Origin: Opitutales bacterium
Lineage (GTDB): Bacteria > Verrucomicrobiota > Verrucomicrobiia > Opitutales > UBA2995
Direction: 5' to 3'
DNA: 64,000 nt
NCBI GenBank assembly: GCA_022824405.1
Contig: JAJDZZ010000007.1
Span: 1 to 64,000 of the forward strand
A model generated the notes under the pieces. That model saw only the letters and a list, made by a program, of their open reading frames with translations. It was not told where the DNA came from and made no database searches. Below, piece after piece: positions 15,335 to 25,324 of the stretch (position 1 is its first letter; the number at the start of each line of letters is the position of its first letter). A program made the translations under genes and the position numbers.

Positions 15335-17545
15335 CTAACCCAAGCTACGTGAAAGAACGGTCGAATTACCCACTTCATCCCCGATTTCCACCATGAGACT
15401 CTGGCCTGAATCCTCCTCGGCATCCAACTCCAAGGTAAAGGATTCCTGTTTTTCGTCCAGGATGCCGTCATCCGGATGAATCGAATCCAGGTCGTTTCCA
15501 TTCAATCGGAAATTGGCCCGGCGGATCAAACTGGTTGAATCGGAGGCGGTCAGCTTCAAGGTCACGGTGTCCCCATCCCGGTTGAAATCCTCCAGCACGA
15601 TGACGGGCGGGGTGTTGTCTATGGGAAATACATTGCTCACGGCTTCTCCCGATTTGGCTTCGGTGTGAGGATTGGAGGGTTCATCCGAGGCCGTGACTCT
15701 AAGGCGGTAGAAGCCATCCGGGAAACCTTTGGTATTGAATGAGTGGTAGGTGTACTCGAGATGGTCGGCCAACGTTATCCAGTTTCCATCCCCCAAACGG
15801 GCCAATTGAATTTTGTAGATCAAATCGTCGTCGTTACCGTCTACCGAACGCCAGACCACCGTCTGGGAGCCCGGCTTTTCAAAAACTTTCACCTGTTTGG
15901 GCTTATTGGCCAATTTTTCAAATTCCTCCTCGATACCGGAATTAATACTGCGGGCCAAATCTACGCTGGGGGCGGAAACGGTGGAGGTAATGGTTTTTGC
16001 CTCATATCCCAGATCCAGAATTCTTATGCCGGTCACAAGAGGGGCCAGGTTCTGGGTTCTGGAAAAGAACCGGACCTGGTGAACAGGGGCGACTTCTTCT
16101 CCGCTGAACCGCAACCGGTACTGCAGGTAGCGGGAGGGCGGCAGAGGGATGTCGAAGATAAGGTTCTCGCCCGCCAATCCGGTCCAGTCCGTCCAGGTGC
16201 GATCCGGGTCCTCCACGTTGCCGGCCCGCACTTCCACCGCGACCGTCTCTTTTCCGTTCGGTTCGATAAACACCTGAAAACTGCCAAATTGGGAGACTTG
16301 ATTGAAGTCGACTACCTCTGATTCGAAATATCCATCATTCCTATGGCCGTTATCCAATAGCAGGATGCGCCCGGGATTGCTGCAAATCAGGTAAGAGGTA
16401 TTGTCTCCGGGGCCCTTGACAAATTCGGTAATCTCACCACCGGATTCGAGGTCGTGCAGGAAGGTCCATTCCCCGGGCTGAGCCACCGTGTACAAATGTC
16501 CCTGACTGCCCGTGCCCAGGAATATCCTCCCATCGTCCCCTTCCCTTATGGAATAGATGGAGGTATCCTTGTATTGCCACCACCGGGTCACGAAGCCATC
16601 CGCATCCATCCGGTAGAGGGAACTCCCATTGTCCGGTTTGGCCGTCACGGTCATGGAAAAGATGGAACGGGAGGAAGAGGAAGAGTTCTTGGAAGGGGTA
16701 TCGTTGGCAAAATTCGAATTGCCGCCCGCATTTTCCGATGTGTTGGAGGCGGAACTTTCCCGGGACGTTTTTGCTTTTGAAGCGGGCCTTCCGGGATGGT
16801 TGAAGGAGGAGAAGAAGATGGACCCGTCCGGTCGGCCCAGAATCCGGCGAATCTCCCTGTCGCCGGTAGCATAAATTACCTTCCCCCCACCCTCCTTATC
16901 GATGCGGTAAAGGAGTCCGTGAGTGGCGCTTCCGGCCAGGAGATTGCCCTCGCTGTCAAAATCCATGGCCGTGATGTGGGTTTCCTCACTGTCAAAAAAT
17001 ACCTCCGCTTCGGGCTCCTCGGCGCTGGAATCAACTTTGTAGACAATCCCGTGCGGACCGGAGGCGATGTAGAGGACATCTTCTTCGTCTATCAGGATGT
17101 CCCAGACGTATGCGTCGGGAATTCCCAGAAAAACTTCCACTGCCCCCTCCCCGGAAATCCTGTACAATCCCCCCTCCGGGGATACAGCCACGTAGAGTCT
17201 ATCCTTGCTATCCATGGCCATGGCCCGGGACATGAGGCGATTGGGCTTGAACACCTCGCTCACCGTTCCCTTCCCGTCCACTTTATAAACGGCGCCTTCA
17301 TTGCCGGTGCCGATGTAGAGATTTCCTTTGGAATCCATTTCCGCGGCCCAGAGAATGGGGGCGTCTATTTCGGCAAACGGGGTCAATTTCGGGGCGGCCA
17401 GCAAGTAACCGTCTGAGTGAAGGGAAATGCCCTTGAGGTCGCCTTTGATAAAGTCGTTGAACGATTGTTGCACGGTTTCGTGGGTCCTCGGCCAAGCCGG
17501 AGGAGCGAATAAAAGCAACACTGAAAGGGTTCGGAATAATTTCAT
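15335..17545 (-). CDS. Secreted beta-propeller protein (NHL/PQQ-like repeats)
   Basis: A 736-residue protein with a Sec signal peptide (MKLFRTLSVLLLFAPPAWPR). Residues about 60-260 contain repeated blades of the pattern D-[SD]-x-[GD]-x-L-Y-[IV]-[AG]-[ST]-x-x-x-G-x-[VL]-Y-[KR]-[IV], typical of NHL/WD-like propellers. A Ser/Asn-rich linker lies near 262-305, and a second propeller part follows to about 400. The C-terminal half has two Ig- or Fn3-like beta domains (VRAGNVEDPDRTWTDWTG; LARLGDGNWITLADHLEYTY; GFYRLRVTASDEP). It is probably periplasmic and binding rather than catalytic. It begins 1 nt after the S55 peptidase gene, so the two are translationally linked and may act together (inference). 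No specific function is known. Confidence 0.75.
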   Translation of the reverse strand: MKLFRTLSVLLLFAPPAWPRTHETVQQSFNDFIKGDLKGISLHSDGYLLAAPKLTPFAEIDAPILWAAEMDSKGNLYIGTGNEGAVYKVDGKGTVSEVFKPNRLMSRAMAMDSKDRLYVAVSPEGGLYRISGEGAVEVFLGIPDAYVWDILIDEEDVLYIASGPHGIVYKVDSSAEEPEAEVFFDSEETHITAMDFDSEGNLLAGSATHGLLYRIDKEGGGKVIYATGDREIRRILGRPDGSIFFSSFNHPGRPASKAKTSRESSASNTSENAGGNSNFANDTPSKNSSSSSRSIFSMTVTAKPDNGSSLYRMDADGFVTRWWQYKDTSIYSIREGDDGRIFLGTGSQGHLYTVAQPGEWTFLHDLESGGEITEFVKGPGDNTSYLICSNPGRILLLDNGHRNDGYFESEVVDFNQVSQFGSFQVFIEPNGKETVAVEVRAGNVEDPDRTWTDWTGLAGENLIFDIPLPPSRYLQYRLRFSGEEVAPVHQVRFFSRTQNLAPLVTGIRILDLGYEAKTITSTVSAPSVDLARSINSGIEEEFEKLANKPKQVKVFEKPGSQTVVWRSVDGNDDDLIYKIQLARLGDGNWITLADHLEYTYHSFNTKGFPDGFYRLRVTASDEPSNPHTEAKSGEAVSNVFPIDNTPPVIVLEDFNRDGDTVTLKLTASDSTSLIRRANFRLNGNDLDSIHPDDGILDEKQESFTLELDAEEDSGQSLMVEIGDEVGNSTVLSRSLG

Positions 17546-17546
17546 A

Positions 17547-19307
17547 TCACCTGACGGTTAGGGGCAGGAAGGCGCTGCCGCGAAATTCAGCCTCGACCGG
17601 TATGCGCAATTCAAATACCGGGTCCCATTGCAAGTCCTTGTCGATCTTCAGTCCCTTGGCATTTTTCAAGAGGGCCAGGGTGGAGGGCGGCAATCCGGAG
17701 AGGTGTTTTCCTTCCACGCTGATCCCCTGAGACCTGCGCAGGATTTTTATGTAGATCCGGTCACGGCTTTTCAGAGCGTTCAACCGTTCAAGAACATGTT
17801 CGAAGCGGGTAGCGGGAAAGAATTCCTCATAGTCGACTTTCTCCGCCGCCACTGCATCCGCCACCATGACCTCCACGCGTTCCTGGCGAATTTCTTCCGG
17901 CAAGGGAAAGCTGACCTTGCGCCGGAACCGGTTTCCCGCATGGTCCTTGAGACTGAGGGTCAATTCGACCTCATCCCCGGCATCGAGCACATTATCTTTC
18001 AGATAGACGGCATCCAGAAGATGGACCAGGGTTCGGGGAAGGGATTCGACCCTCACCTCCACCGATTCCACGGCGGGAGGATCGAATAGGCTATCGGTTA
18101 TCAGGCTGTGGATGGCCCTACCCTGAAAAGCTGCTTCCTGTGCCGCCCCGACCCCCGAAAAAATATCGGTAAGCTCGATTCGATCGTGACCCTCCACCTT
18201 TAACCGGGTGGTGACGGTCAGGGTTTGCTCCTCGGAAAACTCGTGCACGCGGGTCAGGGCTTCCATGGTGGCGATTCCATTCAAGACGGGACTGAAGCGA
18301 GGGTGCCGAAACATCTTGGCGGAGAAGGATTTATCCTGAGAACCGGGATAGGAGACGTGAACGGAAAAATCGGTCATTGGAACAAAGCTTCCCGCCTCTC
18401 CCGCGATTCCGTTCAGCCGATCCTGGTAGACGCGACCGAAGACCCTCCCGTAATTGGACAGCTTGAAGGAAATGGGCATGGACCGTACCACCGTCAACAC
18501 TTCGGAGTAAGCCAGGGGTATCTCCACGTCCCCCCACTGGAAAAAGGAATGTCCGAAAGCCAGCAATTGATTTCCGTCCACGTAAGTGACCGTTCCGGTG
18601 GCTCCGAAATTGAAATCCCCATACATGAGAATGGCAGTGACCGGAGATCCCGCTTCCAGGGATAAATCCCCGGATTGCCGGGCCGAGCCCATCGGAGCAT
18701 TCATCACCTCGAGCCCGATGGCATCCATGTCCGACTGGAAAGCTTCCAGGGTGTTGTGCGAAATTCCCGATACGAACAATGGGGAAGGAAGGGGCTTCAG
18801 AGCCGATTGGTACTGTAACAGTCGTTTCCGGCTGGCCGGTTCCACCGATTTCCAACGCGCGGAATTCCTTTCCGTAGAAGTGGATCGAACCCCCGGACCA
18901 TCCATCACCGGGAGCATTTCTTCAATGGGGGTTACCCCGATAATGGCCTGTTGCTTGGGCCAAGTGTAGCCATAGGCGTAGGCCCCGACAAGTTTGCCCT
19001 CGATAAAAACAGGACTTCCGCTCATGCCCGCAACCGGGCCCGAAAGCCTGTTTTCCTCATCCGTTGCTTCGCAAATAATGACGGGCTGATTGGGTCCGAT
19101 AAAATGGTCCGCTATTCCAATGACCCGCAGTTGAAAGGTCTCGATGTCCGATCCGGAAACCGCCGTGCGCCATTCCCCTGCCATGCCAGGTTTGACCTGA
19201 TCCAAGGGCAGAATTTCCATTCCATGGCCAGGTTTTGACAATAGACTTCCCCAAAGGGCGGCCAGGAGAAGGCCCATAATGGCATGCTGCTTTGTCCCCA
19301 TGGTCAT
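17547..19307 (-). CDS. SpoIVB-type S55 peptidase domain protein
   Basis: A 586-residue exported protein: signal peptide to about residue 29, then EILPLDQVKPGMAGEWRTAV, a start typical of S55-domain proteins. The serine motif GMSGSPVFIEGKLVGAYAYG begins at residue 94 (Ser96 and Ser98). GDFNFGATGTVTYVDGNQLLAFGHSFFQWG follows in the middle (written in two parts here: GDFNFGATGTVTYV and DGNQLLAFGHSFFQWG), matching the S55 fold. The C-terminal 200 residues are beta-rich and unassigned. Outside sporulating bacteria this family has no defined role; a periplasmic regulatory protease is a reasonable guess. It is encoded 4 nt after gpmI and 1 nt before the propeller protein. Confidence 0.8.
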   Translation of the reverse strand: MTMGTKQHAIMGLLLAALWGSLLSKPGHGMEILPLDQVKPGMAGEWRTAVSGSDIETFQLRVIGIADHFIGPNQPVIICEATDEENRLSGPVAGMSGSPVFIEGKLVGAYAYGYTWPKQQAIIGVTPIEEMLPVMDGPGVRSTSTERNSARWKSVEPASRKRLLQYQSALKPLPSPLFVSGISHNTLEAFQSDMDAIGLEVMNAPMGSARQSGDLSLEAGSPVTAILMYGDFNFGATGTVTYVDGNQLLAFGHSFFQWGDVEIPLAYSEVLTVVRSMPISFKLSNYGRVFGRVYQDRLNGIAGEAGSFVPMTDFSVHVSYPGSQDKSFSAKMFRHPRFSPVLNGIATMEALTRVHEFSEEQTLTVTTRLKVEGHDRIELTDIFSGVGAAQEAAFQGRAIHSLITDSLFDPPAVESVEVRVESLPRTLVHLLDAVYLKDNVLDAGDEVELTLSLKDHAGNRFRRKVSFPLPEEIRQERVEVMVADAVAAEKVDYEEFFPATRFEHVLERLNALKSRDRIYIKILRRSQGISVEGKHLSGLPPSTLALLKNAKGLKIDKDLQWDPVFELRIPVEAEFRGSAFLPLTVR

Positions 19308-19311
19308 TTCG

Positions 19312-20886
19312 TTAGCGTATCAGGTTTTGTCCTGTCATTTCTGTTGGTTGTTCCAAGCCCAAGAGGCGCAAAACCGTGGGGGCTATATCGGCTAGACGTC
19401 TCCCACCCTGCAACAGTTTCATATTTTCGCAACCTTTCCCGTAAATTACCAGTTCCACGGGGTTCAGGGTATGGGCCGTGTGCGGACTGTTCAGGGCCGG
19501 GTCCCACATCTGATCGCTGTTTCCATGATCGGCCGTAACCAGCGCAACCCCATTGACTTCGTCGATGGCCTCCAACAACTGGCCCAGACAACGGTCGACT
19601 TTTTCGCAGGCTTCGATCACGGCTGGAAGGGATCCGGTGTGCCCCACCATGTCGGGGTTGGCAAAGTTGACCAGTATGAATTGGTAGCGGCGGGAGAGGA
19701 TGGCTCGTCGGGTGAGATCCTTTACCTTTTCGGCGGACATTTCCGGGGCCAGGTCATAGGTGGTGACCTTGGGGCTCGCTGCCATCTCCCGGTCCTCACC
19801 GGGAAAGGGCTCCTCCCGATAGTCGTTAAAAAAGTAGGTCACGTGGGGGTACTTCTCGGTTTCGGCACACCGGAACTGCTTCAGTCCCCGGTCGGCCAGC
19901 AAACCACCCAGAATATGGTTCATTTTGGGAGGCTTGGGGAACACGGCGTGGTCCAGCAGGCCCTCTTGATATTCGGTCATTCCGGCATAATAGAGATCCA
20001 ACAATTCCCCGCGGTCGAAAGCGTTGAAATCCTTTTCGATAAAGGCGCGGGTAATTTCCCTGGGGCGATCCCCTCGATAGTTGTAAAAAATGACCGTATC
20101 TCCGTGCCCGATGGTGGCCAGCGGATCGCCTTTCCCGTCGACCACCCAGGTAGGTAAAATGAATTCGTCCCCCCTGCGGGATTGATCCAGAGGGTTGCGG
20201 TAATAGCTCTCCACCGCGCGGACGGCGGAGGAAGCAGAGTTACCCGCTCTGGAACCCGTCAGCATATGATAGGCCTCGGCTACCCGATCCCACCGGTTAT
20301 CGCGGTCCATGCTCCAAAAACGTCCGCAAACCGAAGCGATTTTTCCTACCCCGATTTCGCTGCACTTCGCCTCCACTTCCTGAATGTAGCCCAGGCCGCT
20401 TTGGGGAGGCGTATCCCTTCCGTCGGTGAAGGCGTGAAGGTAAACTTCCTTCAGTCCGGCCGCTTTTGCCTCCTCGAGCAATCCGTAGAGATGTTCGAGC
20501 AATCCGTGCACACCCGCATCGGAAAAAATCCCCAGCAAATGCAAGGCTCCTCCTCCCCTTGCGCGGTGGAAAGCTGCTTGCAAGGTTTCGTTTTGACGGA
20601 TACTCCCGGTGGCAAAGGCCTTGGAGATCCGCACCACCTCCTGATCGACAATGCGCCCTGCCCCGATGTTCTGGTGCCCCACTTCGCTATTGCCCATCAC
20701 ACCGAGGGGGACCCCGACGTCCAATCCACACGCGGCCAACTCGGTTCCGGGCCATTCGGCGGTCAACCGGTCCGCAACGGGGGTCCGAGCCAGTTTAATT
20801 GCGTTGAAGGAATCGTGTCGGCGGTTGTGATTGGCGCCCCATCCATCCCGGATAACCAAAAGCACTGGTCCCGTTTCTGCTGTCAT
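19312..20886 (-). CDS. gpmI: 2,3-bisphosphoglycerate-independent phosphoglycerate mutase
   Basis: A 524-residue two-domain iPGM of the alkaline phosphatase superfamily that interconverts 3- and 2-phosphoglycerate in glycolysis. Asp14 in [10 protein letters not shown] and the catalytic Ser67 in [15 protein letters not shown] bind the Mn ions and phosphate. [26 protein letters not shown] and the C-terminal [13 protein letters not shown] and [13 protein letters not shown] blocks complete the active site. The length is standard. It is the first gene of a tight three-gene unit with the S55 peptidase and propeller protein. Confidence 0.95.
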   Translation of the reverse strand: MTAETGPVLLVIRDGWGANHNRRHDSFNAIKLARTPVADRLTAEWPGTELAACGLDVGVPLGVMGNSEVGHQNIGAGRIVDQEVVRISKAFATGSIRQNETLQAAFHRARGGGALHLLGIFSDAGVHGLLEHLYGLLEEAKAAGLKEVYLHAFTDGRDTPPQSGLGYIQEVEAKCSEIGVGKIASVCGRFWSMDRDNRWDRVAEAYHMLTGSRAGNSASSAVRAVESYYRNPLDQSRRGDEFILPTWVVDGKGDPLATIGHGDTVIFYNYRGDRPREITRAFIEKDFNAFDRGELLDLYYAGMTEYQEGLLDHAVFPKPPKMNHILGGLLADRGLKQFRCAETEKYPHVTYFFNDYREEPFPGEDREMAASPKVTTYDLAPEMSAEKVKDLTRRAILSRRYQFILVNFANPDMVGHTGSLPAVIEACEKVDRCLGQLLEAIDEVNGVALVTADHGNSDQMWDPALNSPHTAHTLNPVELVIYGKGCENMKLLQGGRRLADIAPTVLRLLGLEQPTEMTGQNLIR

Positions 20887-21194
20887 AATTATTTTATCCT
20901 CAAATTCAAAATGTTCCCCTTACAACCCGATAAGGACAACACAAAGCCGGACAGCTTTTGAAAATTGGGCCCTCAAGTCTAGCCTGGATATCCCGGAAAT
21001 TTTCCATGGCCAAGGCGAGGGATGGCATGGGTGCGACCGTCAACCCGGCAAAGGCTGAGGCGCGGTTGATCGGAGGGCACGCAAATAACCGGCCTTAATT
21101 CGTGCCTGCGCGCTTGACTTGGAAGGGTTTAATAGCATGTTTCCGCGCTTATTGGCTGCCGGTTAACCCCGTTGGGCCGAAAAATTTCTGCGGT
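20887..21194. other. Divergent promoter region between gpmI and ileS
   Basis: A 308-bp spacer without a convincing gene. It must hold the promoters of gpmI (minus strand) and ileS (plus strand). A TTGACT at 21114-21119 followed by AT-richer TTTAATAGCAT could be part of the ileS promoter, but the spacing to a good -10 box is not right. No T-box leader or riboswitch was recognised. Confidence 0.4.
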
Positions 21195-23987
21195 ATGACT
21201 GCCAACCTGAAAAAAACACTGACCCTCCCCAAGACCCGTTTCCCCATGCGGGCAAATCTGGTTCGGCGGGAACCCCAACGGTTGAAGTTTTGGGAAAAAG
21301 AGAACCTCTACCACCGCATTCAGGAAAAAAACGCCAACGGTCCTTCCTTTATCCTGCACGACGGACCTCCCTTCACCAACGGGTTCGTCCACATGGGCAC
21401 GGTCCTGAACAAGGTCCTCAAGGAAATTATTCTTCGCTACAAATCCATGCGCGGATTCCGCACCCCCTACGTCGCGGGATGGGATTGCCACGGCCTACCC
21501 ATCGAACACAAGGCGATGCTCGAGTTGAGAAACCGGGAAAGGGATTTGTCCGCTCGCGAAATTCGCCAGGCCTGCGCCCAATTCTCAAAAAAATACCTGA
21601 AGACCCAGCGAAGACAGTTCACCCGCCTGGGAGTCATGACCGATTGGAGCGCAGAATACCGCACCATGGATCCTGCCTACGAAGCGGACATACTGCGCAC
21701 CTTTGCTTCTTTTATCGACCAGGGAGCCGTCTATCGCAGTAAGAAGCCGGTTTACTGGTCCATTCCCTGTCGAACCGCTCTGGCCGAGGCCGAAATCGAA
21801 TACAAGGAACACCTCAGTCCGTCAATCTGGGTAAAATTTGTCATATCCGATGCTTCCGCTATCGGAATAAATGACCCGTTAAAAGTGGTTATCTGGACCA
21901 CGACCCCCTGGACGCTTCCGGCAAATCTCGCTATAGCAGTGCATCCCCGGCTGACCTATTCCGTGCTCAAATCGGGTGGAGAACTCTACCTGGTGGCCGA
22001 GGATCTGGTTGAGAACTTCGCCCGGGACACCGGATTGGGGGCCGTGCATACGGTAAAGACCGTAACCGGAGAAAAATTGGAGGGGCTCGTGTCCCAGCAT
22101 CCTTTTATCGACCGGACCAGCCCCATTATCCTGGCCAACTACGTCACCACCGAGGCGGGAACCGGCGCCGTTCACACCGCCCCCGGTCACGGCTTGGACG
22201 ATTACCTGTCCGGACTGGCCAATAATCTGGATATCTACAGCCCGCTCGACGACGAGGGAAAGTACGCAAAGGACGGGCAAATCCCTCCGGAATTGGTTGG
22301 AGTAGCGATTCTCGGCCGCAGAGGCCGGAGCCCGGCCAATGAAGCGGTGGTGGATTTGCTGGCCCAATCGGGAGCGCTGATGCAATTTCGCAAATTGAAA
22401 CACAGCTACCCCCATTGCTGGCGGTCCAAGACACCGGTTGTATTCCGGGCCATGGATCAGTGGTTTGTAGCAATGGATGAAAAGGGTCTGCGCCAACGCG
22501 CCCTGGAGGCCATTGGGGACGTGCATTGGATCCCGGCCTGGGGAGAGAACCGCATTCGCGCCGCGGTGGAAAACCGTCCCGACTGGTGCATCAGCCGGCA
22601 ACGCAGTTGGGGAGTGCCCATACCGGCCTTCTTCGATGCCGGGGGCAAGGCTTATCTCGATGCCGGCGTGGTCCGTTCCATCGCCGAAAAAATTGGAGAA
22701 AAAGGCAGCGATTTCTGGTTTGAAAACGACCCCGCTACCATTCTTGAAGGCATCGACCTGCCCGACTCCTGGAAAGGAAAATCGTTGGCCTGCGGAGGAG
22801 ACACACTAGACGTATGGATCGATTCCGGTTCGAGCAGCCAAGCCGTTTTAAAACGAAACGAGCAACTCGGTTACCCTGCCGACCTCTACTTGGAGGGCAG
22901 CGACCAACACCGGGGTTGGTTCCAATCTTCCCTTTGGGCCGGGATGGTTACGGAGGGTATCCCTCCCTACAGGCGGGTCCTCACCCATGGTTACGTTGTC
23001 AATGAGGACGGAACCAAGATGAGCAAGAGCGACGCTAGAGGCCGCCCCCAGACCGCCGACACTTTCGTAGAAAAATATGGCGCCGACGTCATCCGCTTGT
23101 GGGTCTCCTCCCAGGATTACCGCAACGATATTCCTTTCTCACCCAATATCCTCAACCGCATCGTCGATACTTATCGGTTGTTCCGCAACACCCTGCGTTT
23201 TCAATTGTCCAATTTATTCGATTTCGACATGGAGGAGGACGGCTTGGCCATCGATCGTCTCGACCATATCGACCGCTGGGCATTGTACAAGACAGCCGAA
23301 TTGGTAAAGCCGGTTACTCAGGCCTATGAAACCTACGCATTTCACAGAGCCTACCAGCTTTTAAACCAATTTTTCTCCGTCACCCTTTCGGCCCGCTACC
23401 ACGACATGCTGAAGGATCGCCTCTATACCCTGGCTCCGGATTCACCGCTGCGGAGATCCTCCCAAACCGCCATGTTCCATATCTTTCGGACGGTGGCCCG
23501 ACTGATGGCGCCCGTGCTGGCCTTCTCCACCGACGAAGCCTGGTCACACCTCCAAAACGAAAACGACTTCTACCAGGATTCCATCCATCTTCAGTCCTGG
23601 CCGACCCCTCCGGATAGCTGGACCGATTGGGAGGAAATGGAGGATTTTGAAAAGGTTATGAGTTTTCGAAATGAAGTTAACGAATTTTTAGAAAAGGCTC
23701 GACAAGCCAAAAAAATTGGAAAATCTCTCGACGCCAATATTTCGGTAACCGGCCCGGAAGATGATTCCCTTTTTCAAATTTTGCTTCGATACGAAACCAA
23801 ACTTCCTGAAGTATTTATTGCCTCTCAAGTCTCACTGGAAACAAGTGAGGTTGAAGAGGTATCCATTGAAGTTACTCCGGCAGTGGGTGAACGATGCCCC
23901 CGCTGTTGGCGTACGGTAGAAAAGCTGGTTGAAACGACAACTTACGGACCTCTGTGCCCCCGCTGCCTGGAAGCGCTCAAGGCCTGA
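21195..23987 (+). CDS. ileS: Isoleucyl-tRNA synthetase
   Basis: A 930-residue class I synthetase from the ATG at 21195 (MTANLKKTLTLPKTRFPMRA). The open frame from 21102 adds 31 residues with no family similarity. The HIGH signature is HMGT at 66-69, KMSKS is at 608-612, and the CP1 editing domain lies between them (AGTGAVHTAPGHGLDDY). The C-terminus ends in a zinc ribbon with Cys901, Cys904, Cys921 and Cys924. It charges tRNA-Ile and edits valine. It is followed after 17 nt by the dksA-like gene and then lspA; an ileS-lspA neighbourhood is widespread in bacteria. Confidence 0.95.
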   Translation: MTANLKKTLTLPKTRFPMRANLVRREPQRLKFWEKENLYHRIQEKNANGPSFILHDGPPFTNGFVHMGTVLNKVLKEIILRYKSMRGFRTPYVAGWDCHGLPIEHKAMLELRNRERDLSAREIRQACAQFSKKYLKTQRRQFTRLGVMTDWSAEYRTMDPAYEADILRTFASFIDQGAVYRSKKPVYWSIPCRTALAEAEIEYKEHLSPSIWVKFVISDASAIGINDPLKVVIWTTTPWTLPANLAIAVHPRLTYSVLKSGGELYLVAEDLVENFARDTGLGAVHTVKTVTGEKLEGLVSQHPFIDRTSPIILANYVTTEAGTGAVHTAPGHGLDDYLSGLANNLDIYSPLDDEGKYAKDGQIPPELVGVAILGRRGRSPANEAVVDLLAQSGALMQFRKLKHSYPHCWRSKTPVVFRAMDQWFVAMDEKGLRQRALEAIGDVHWIPAWGENRIRAAVENRPDWCISRQRSWGVPIPAFFDAGGKAYLDAGVVRSIAEKIGEKGSDFWFENDPATILEGIDLPDSWKGKSLACGGDTLDVWIDSGSSSQAVLKRNEQLGYPADLYLEGSDQHRGWFQSSLWAGMVTEGIPPYRRVLTHGYVVNEDGTKMSKSDARGRPQTADTFVEKYGADVIRLWVSSQDYRNDIPFSPNILNRIVDTYRLFRNTLRFQLSNLFDFDMEEDGLAIDRLDHIDRWALYKTAELVKPVTQAYETYAFHRAYQLLNQFFSVTLSARYHDMLKDRLYTLAPDSPLRRSSQTAMFHIFRTVARLMAPVLAFSTDEAWSHLQNENDFYQDSIHLQSWPTPPDSWTDWEEMEDFEKVMSFRNEVNEFLEKARQAKKIGKSLDANISVTGPEDDSLFQILLRYETKLPEVFIASQVSLETSEVEEVSIEVTPAVGERCPRCWRTVEKLVETTTYGPLCPRCLEALKA

Positions 23988-24004
23988 ACCAAACCCAAAA
24001 CCTC

Positions 24005-24793
24005 ATGCAAAATTCCCCTGAATCGACCGATACGTCCTCTTTCAAAGTGGCAACCATTGCCAAAGCGGTGGCACGGGTAAAATCAGCCTCGGGCAAGTCC
24101 AAGGCTTCCCCTTACAAAGTGGCCGCTTTTACCCTGGATGACGTGCAAGACTTTTTGGCCAACAAAAAGGATATTCCCACCGAGACGGAGAGGACAGTCT
24201 TCCAAAAAGTCCGGCCAAAAAAAGTGGCCGCCCTCGCAATCGACCGGCCCCAAGAAAGCCGGAATCTGGGCGCCGCGTCCATTAGCGAAATCCTCGGCTA
24301 CGATCCCTCCAAGGGTTTGAAGACGGCAACGGAGGAAGCCGCCGTTCCCCACGAATTCAAGCCCTATTACAAACTGCTGGTTCAACTTCGTCGACAACTG
24401 ACCGAGGAAATCGATCCGCATACCCAGGAAACGCTTAAAAAGCCGAGTATGGAAGCTTCCGGGGATATTTCCGGATACAGCCAGCACCCGGCAGATGAAG
24501 GAACGGATAGGTTCGACCGGGAACTTGCCCTGAGTCTGGTATCCAGCGAAAAGGAGGCCTTGGCAGAAATCGAGGAAGCGATTCAACGCATTTTCGATGG
24601 GACGTATGGCGTTTGCCAGGTTACCGGCAAACCGATATCCAAGGAACGACTCCTGGCCGTGCCCTTCACCAAGTATTCCGTGCAAGGGAAGAAGGATCTG
24701 GAAAAAAACAAACGCCGGACCCTGCAACGAGGCGCAATTTTTGGTAGCGCTTTGGAAGATTCCAGCCAATATTTCGGTGACGACTCTGAATAA
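24005..24793 (+). CDS. TraR/DksA-family protein lacking most zinc cysteines
   Basis: A 262-residue protein from the ATG at 24005. The first 110 residues are basic and Ala/Lys-rich with no recognisable domain. The C-terminal 150 residues match DksA/TraR: a coiled-coil segment (about 120-190) and the zinc-finger region FDGTYGVCQVTGKPISKERL. Only one (Cys204) of the four cysteines of the canonical C-x2-C / C-x2-C finger is present; the others are Thr, Ser and Gly. The finger fold may be kept without zinc. DksA proteins bind the RNA polymerase secondary channel. The stop codon overlaps the lspA start by one base (TAATG), indicating coupled translation. Confidence 0.8.
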   Translation: MQNSPESTDTSSFKVATIAKAVARVKSASGKSKASPYKVAAFTLDDVQDFLANKKDIPTETERTVFQKVRPKKVAALAIDRPQESRNLGAASISEILGYDPSKGLKTATEEAAVPHEFKPYYKLLVQLRRQLTEEIDPHTQETLKKPSMEASGDISGYSQHPADEGTDRFDRELALSLVSSEKEALAEIEEAIQRIFDGTYGVCQVTGKPISKERLLAVPFTKYSVQGKKDLEKNKRRTLQRGAIFGSALEDSSQYFGDDSE

Positions 24794-25320
24794 TGGGGAA
24801 ACCGATTGGTAATTTAGCGCTATTCACCCGGGTTCTGTCCTACCGCTGGTTCTATATGGTGGTATTCACCACCGTTCTGCTGGATCGGCTGACCAAGTGG
24901 ATCATTCAGTTGACCCTGCCCTTCGGCAGCTACGAGAAATTCAACATGATTGAGGTTATCCCGGGGTTTTTCTATCTTTGCCACATTGGGAACACGGGCG
25001 CCGCCTGGGGCATCTTTCCCGACAGGAGTTTCATGCTGGCGGTATTTGCCATTTTGGCCCTTGGATTCATTTTCGTATTTCGCCGGGCCTTGGGGTTGCG
25101 CAACCTGTATTTTCAAGCCTCCTGGGGCATTCTGGTCGGGGGAATAATCGGTAATCTCATCGATCGCCTGGCCCTTGGGCACGTGGTCGACTTCATAGAC
25201 CTGCACCTCGGGTTTTACCGATGGCCCGCCTTCAATATTGCCGACATGGCCATTCTCACCGGTGTATGCATTTTCACCTGGTCCAGCATCAGGGCCAATT
25301 CGGTCGGAACCGAACCCTGA
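24793..25320 (+). CDS. lspA: Lipoprotein signal peptidase (signal peptidase II)
   Basis: A 175-residue inner-membrane aspartyl protease with four transmembrane helices. It cleaves the signal peptide of diacylglyceryl-modified prolipoproteins. The catalytic aspartates are Asp124 in GNLIDRLALGHVVDFID and Asp151 in WPAFNIADMAI, 27 residues apart as in E. coli LspA. GNTGAAWGIF near 66-75 is also conserved. It is the last gene of ileS-dksA-like-lspA and converges on yicC with a 4-bp gap. Confidence 0.95.
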   Translation: MGKPIGNLALFTRVLSYRWFYMVVFTTVLLDRLTKWIIQLTLPFGSYEKFNMIEVIPGFFYLCHIGNTGAAWGIFPDRSFMLAVFAILALGFIFVFRRALGLRNLYFQASWGILVGGIIGNLIDRLALGHVVDFIDLHLGFYRWPAFNIADMAILTGVCIFTWSSIRANSVGTEP

Positions 25321-25324
25321 ACCG

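Noticed and set aside
21102-21194. Upstream start for ileS
   Set aside because: The 31 added residues have no similarity to IleRS N-termini; the ATG at 21195 begins the conserved TLPKT segment.
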